NCBI GenBank assembly: GCA_902494685.1
Contig: CABUUE010000113.1
Coordinates: forward strand, 1-5,197
DNA from: an uncultured Collinsella sp.
GTDB lineage: Bacteria > Actinomycetota > Coriobacteriia > Coriobacteriales > Coriobacteriaceae
Length of the DNA stretch: 5,197 bases
Direction: 5' to 3'
Shown: in pieces, positions 4,083 through 5,197 of the stretch
Numbering within the stretch: position 1 is the first letter of the stretch
Layout: each line of letters starts with the position of its first letter
The notes under the pieces: model-generated
The model's database searches: none
The model's input: only the letters and a program-made list of their open reading frames with translations
What the model was told of the DNA's origin: nothing
Program-made: the position numbers and the translations under genes

Positions 4083-5197
4083 GTGTATCTCAAGTCCCTC
4101 ACGCTCAAAGGGTTCAAGTCGTTTGCCGACCGCGCCCATATGACGTTTGAGCCGGGCCTGACCGTCATCGTCGGTCCCAACGGCTCGGGAAAATCGAACA
4201 TCTCCGACTCGATTCTGTGGGTCCTGGGCGAGCAGAGCGCCAAGCAGCTGCGCGGTCAGGCCATGGAGGATGTCATCTTCTCGGGCTCGTCAGCGCGCAA
4301 GCCGGTGGGTGTCGCCGAGGTCACGTTGGTGCTCGATAACTCGGACCATATGCTGCCCGTCGATTTTGACGAGGTCGCCATCACCCGTCGCATGTATCGC
4401 TCGGGCGAAAGCGAGTACCTCATCAACTCGAGTCCGTGCCGCCTGATGGACATTCAGGACATCCTGCACGATTCGGGCCTGGGCAAGGATACGCATTCCA
4501 TTATTAGCCAGGGCAAGCTCGACGCCATTTTGCAGAGCCGCCCCGAGGAACGCCGTGCCCTCATCGAGGAGGCCGCCGGCATCTCCAAGCACAAGCGCCG
4601 CAAGGAGCGTGCGCTCAAAAAGATTAAGTCGATGGACGAGCACCTGACGCGTGCCCGCGACATCAATAAGGAAATCGCCCGTCAGCTGCGACCGTTGGAG
4701 CGTCAGGTCGATCGCGCGCGCAAGTACAAAGAGCTGTCCTCGCGCGCGAACGAGCTTACGCAGATGCTAGCCGTCGACGAGCTGCGTTCGCTGCAGTCGC
4801 AGTGGAATGACCTGGAGAGCCGTTCCAAGGAAGGTGCCGCCGAGCTGGAGCTTGCGCAGTACCGCTTGGGCGAAAAGGAGCGCGAGCTCGAGAAGCTTCA
4901 GGTCATGCTCGAGGAAAAGGGCCTGTTTGTGGGCGATCTGGGCGAGCAGCGCCGTCATATGCAAGATGTGGTCGGCCGCATTAACTCCGACATGCGCCTG
5001 CTCGAAGAAAAGGGCCACAACATGGTGTCGCGCCTGTCTGACATGCGCGGGCAGATTTCGAGCTCCGAGCATCAGCGACGTCGCGTGGTCGAGGAGCTCG
5101 AGGACGCGCGTGCGCAGCTTGAGGAAGTGACCGGTGCGCACATGCAGGCCCAGGAGGACGTTGACGCCGCTGGTCCTGCCGCCGCCGAGCTCCACGA
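4083..5197 (+). CDS. smc: Chromosome segregation ATPase SMC, N-terminal part (cut by window edge)
   Basis: SMC forms with ScpA and ScpB the condensin-like ring that organises and separates chromosomes. The first 371 codons lie in the window with no stop. The N-terminus MYLKSLTLKGFKSFAD is the family opening. The Walker A motif GPNGSGKSN is at 31-39, the conserved WVLGEQSAKQLRG at 46-58, EDVIFSGS at 62-69, YRSGESEYLIN at 105-115, GLGKDTHSIISQGKLD with the Q-loop Gln143 at 132-147, and EEAAGISKHKRRK closes the head half. From about 175 on, a long coiled coil rich in Glu, Arg and Leu begins. The hinge, second coiled coil and the Walker B and signature half would lie downstream. The start is GTG with GAGGAA (4075-4080) close upstream, and it matches the family N-terminus exactly, so later ATGs are not needed. 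It should be the third gene of an acpP-rnc-smc operon. Confidence 0.97.
   Translation, partial: MYLKSLTLKGFKSFADRAHMTFEPGLTVIVGPNGSGKSNISDSILWVLGEQSAKQLRGQAMEDVIFSGSSARKPVGVAEVTLVLDNSDHMLPVDFDEVAITRRMYRSGESEYLINSSPCRLMDIQDILHDSGLGKDTHSIISQGKLDAILQSRPEERRALIEEAAGISKHKRRKERALKKIKSMDEHLTRARDINKEIARQLRPLERQVDRARKYKELSSRANELTQMLAVDELRSLQSQWNDLESRSKEGAAELELAQYRLGEKERELEKLQVMLEEKGLFVGDLGEQRRHMQDVVGRINSDMRLLEEKGHNMVSRLSDMRGQISSSEHQRRRVVEELEDARAQLEEVTGAHMQAQEDVDAAGPAAAELH

Noticed and set aside
4256..5195. Minus-strand open frames opposite smc
   Set aside because: The + strand frame is an unmistakable SMC head and coiled coil without interruption; the antisense frames are shadows.

Overview
The window is a compact block of housekeeping genes, all on the + strand. 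The sequence is GC-rich (by eye about 60%), uses GTG and TTG starts as well as ATG, and has short spacers. Gene order and protein character suggest an actinobacterium, most likely of class Coriobacteriia (Collinsella-like). That placement is inferred from order and style, not from a search. The clearest actinobacterial sign is a small DivIVA/SepIVA-type coiled-coil gene directly before a DUF177 gene, followed further on by rnc and smc. From memory this parallels the mycobacterial Rv2927c-Rv2926c-rnc-...-smc block.

Layout: coaD (18-515, coenzyme A synthesis); a 68-base gap with a possible extended -10 promoter; a SepIVA-like coiled-coil gene (584-1081) overlapping by one base a DUF177/YceD gene (1081-1635); a 64-base gap with a second possible -10; rpmF for ribosomal protein L32 (1700-1879, only 59 codons); an 87-base gap holding a -10-like box, a 14-base dyad and a strong intrinsic terminator; plsX (1967-2986); a 114-base gap holding a -10-like box and a perfect 22-base palindrome; acpP (3101-3343); rnc (3347-4072, TTG start); and the first 371 codons of smc (4083 to the window edge, GTG start). 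No stretch over 300 bases lacks a gene. I see no mobile element, CRISPR array, tRNA or rRNA.

The genes fall into three functional threads. CoaD makes dephospho-CoA, whose product CoA supplies the 4'-phosphopantetheine arm of acyl carrier protein (AcpP), and PlsX draws acyl groups from acyl-ACP into phospholipid synthesis. DUF177, L32 and RNase III serve ribosome and rRNA production. The SepIVA-like protein and SMC belong to cell envelope/division and chromosome segregation. Likely transcription units are coaD (read from upstream), sepIVA-like-DUF177 with rpmF, plsX, and acpP-rnc-smc.

I found no convincing undescribed system. The points worth a second look are small: an Asn in place of the usual Asp in both the ACP attachment motif and the RNase III catalytic motif, the palindromic leaders of plsX and acpP, a shortened SepIVA-like protein, and a fatty-acid cluster reduced to plsX and acpP.
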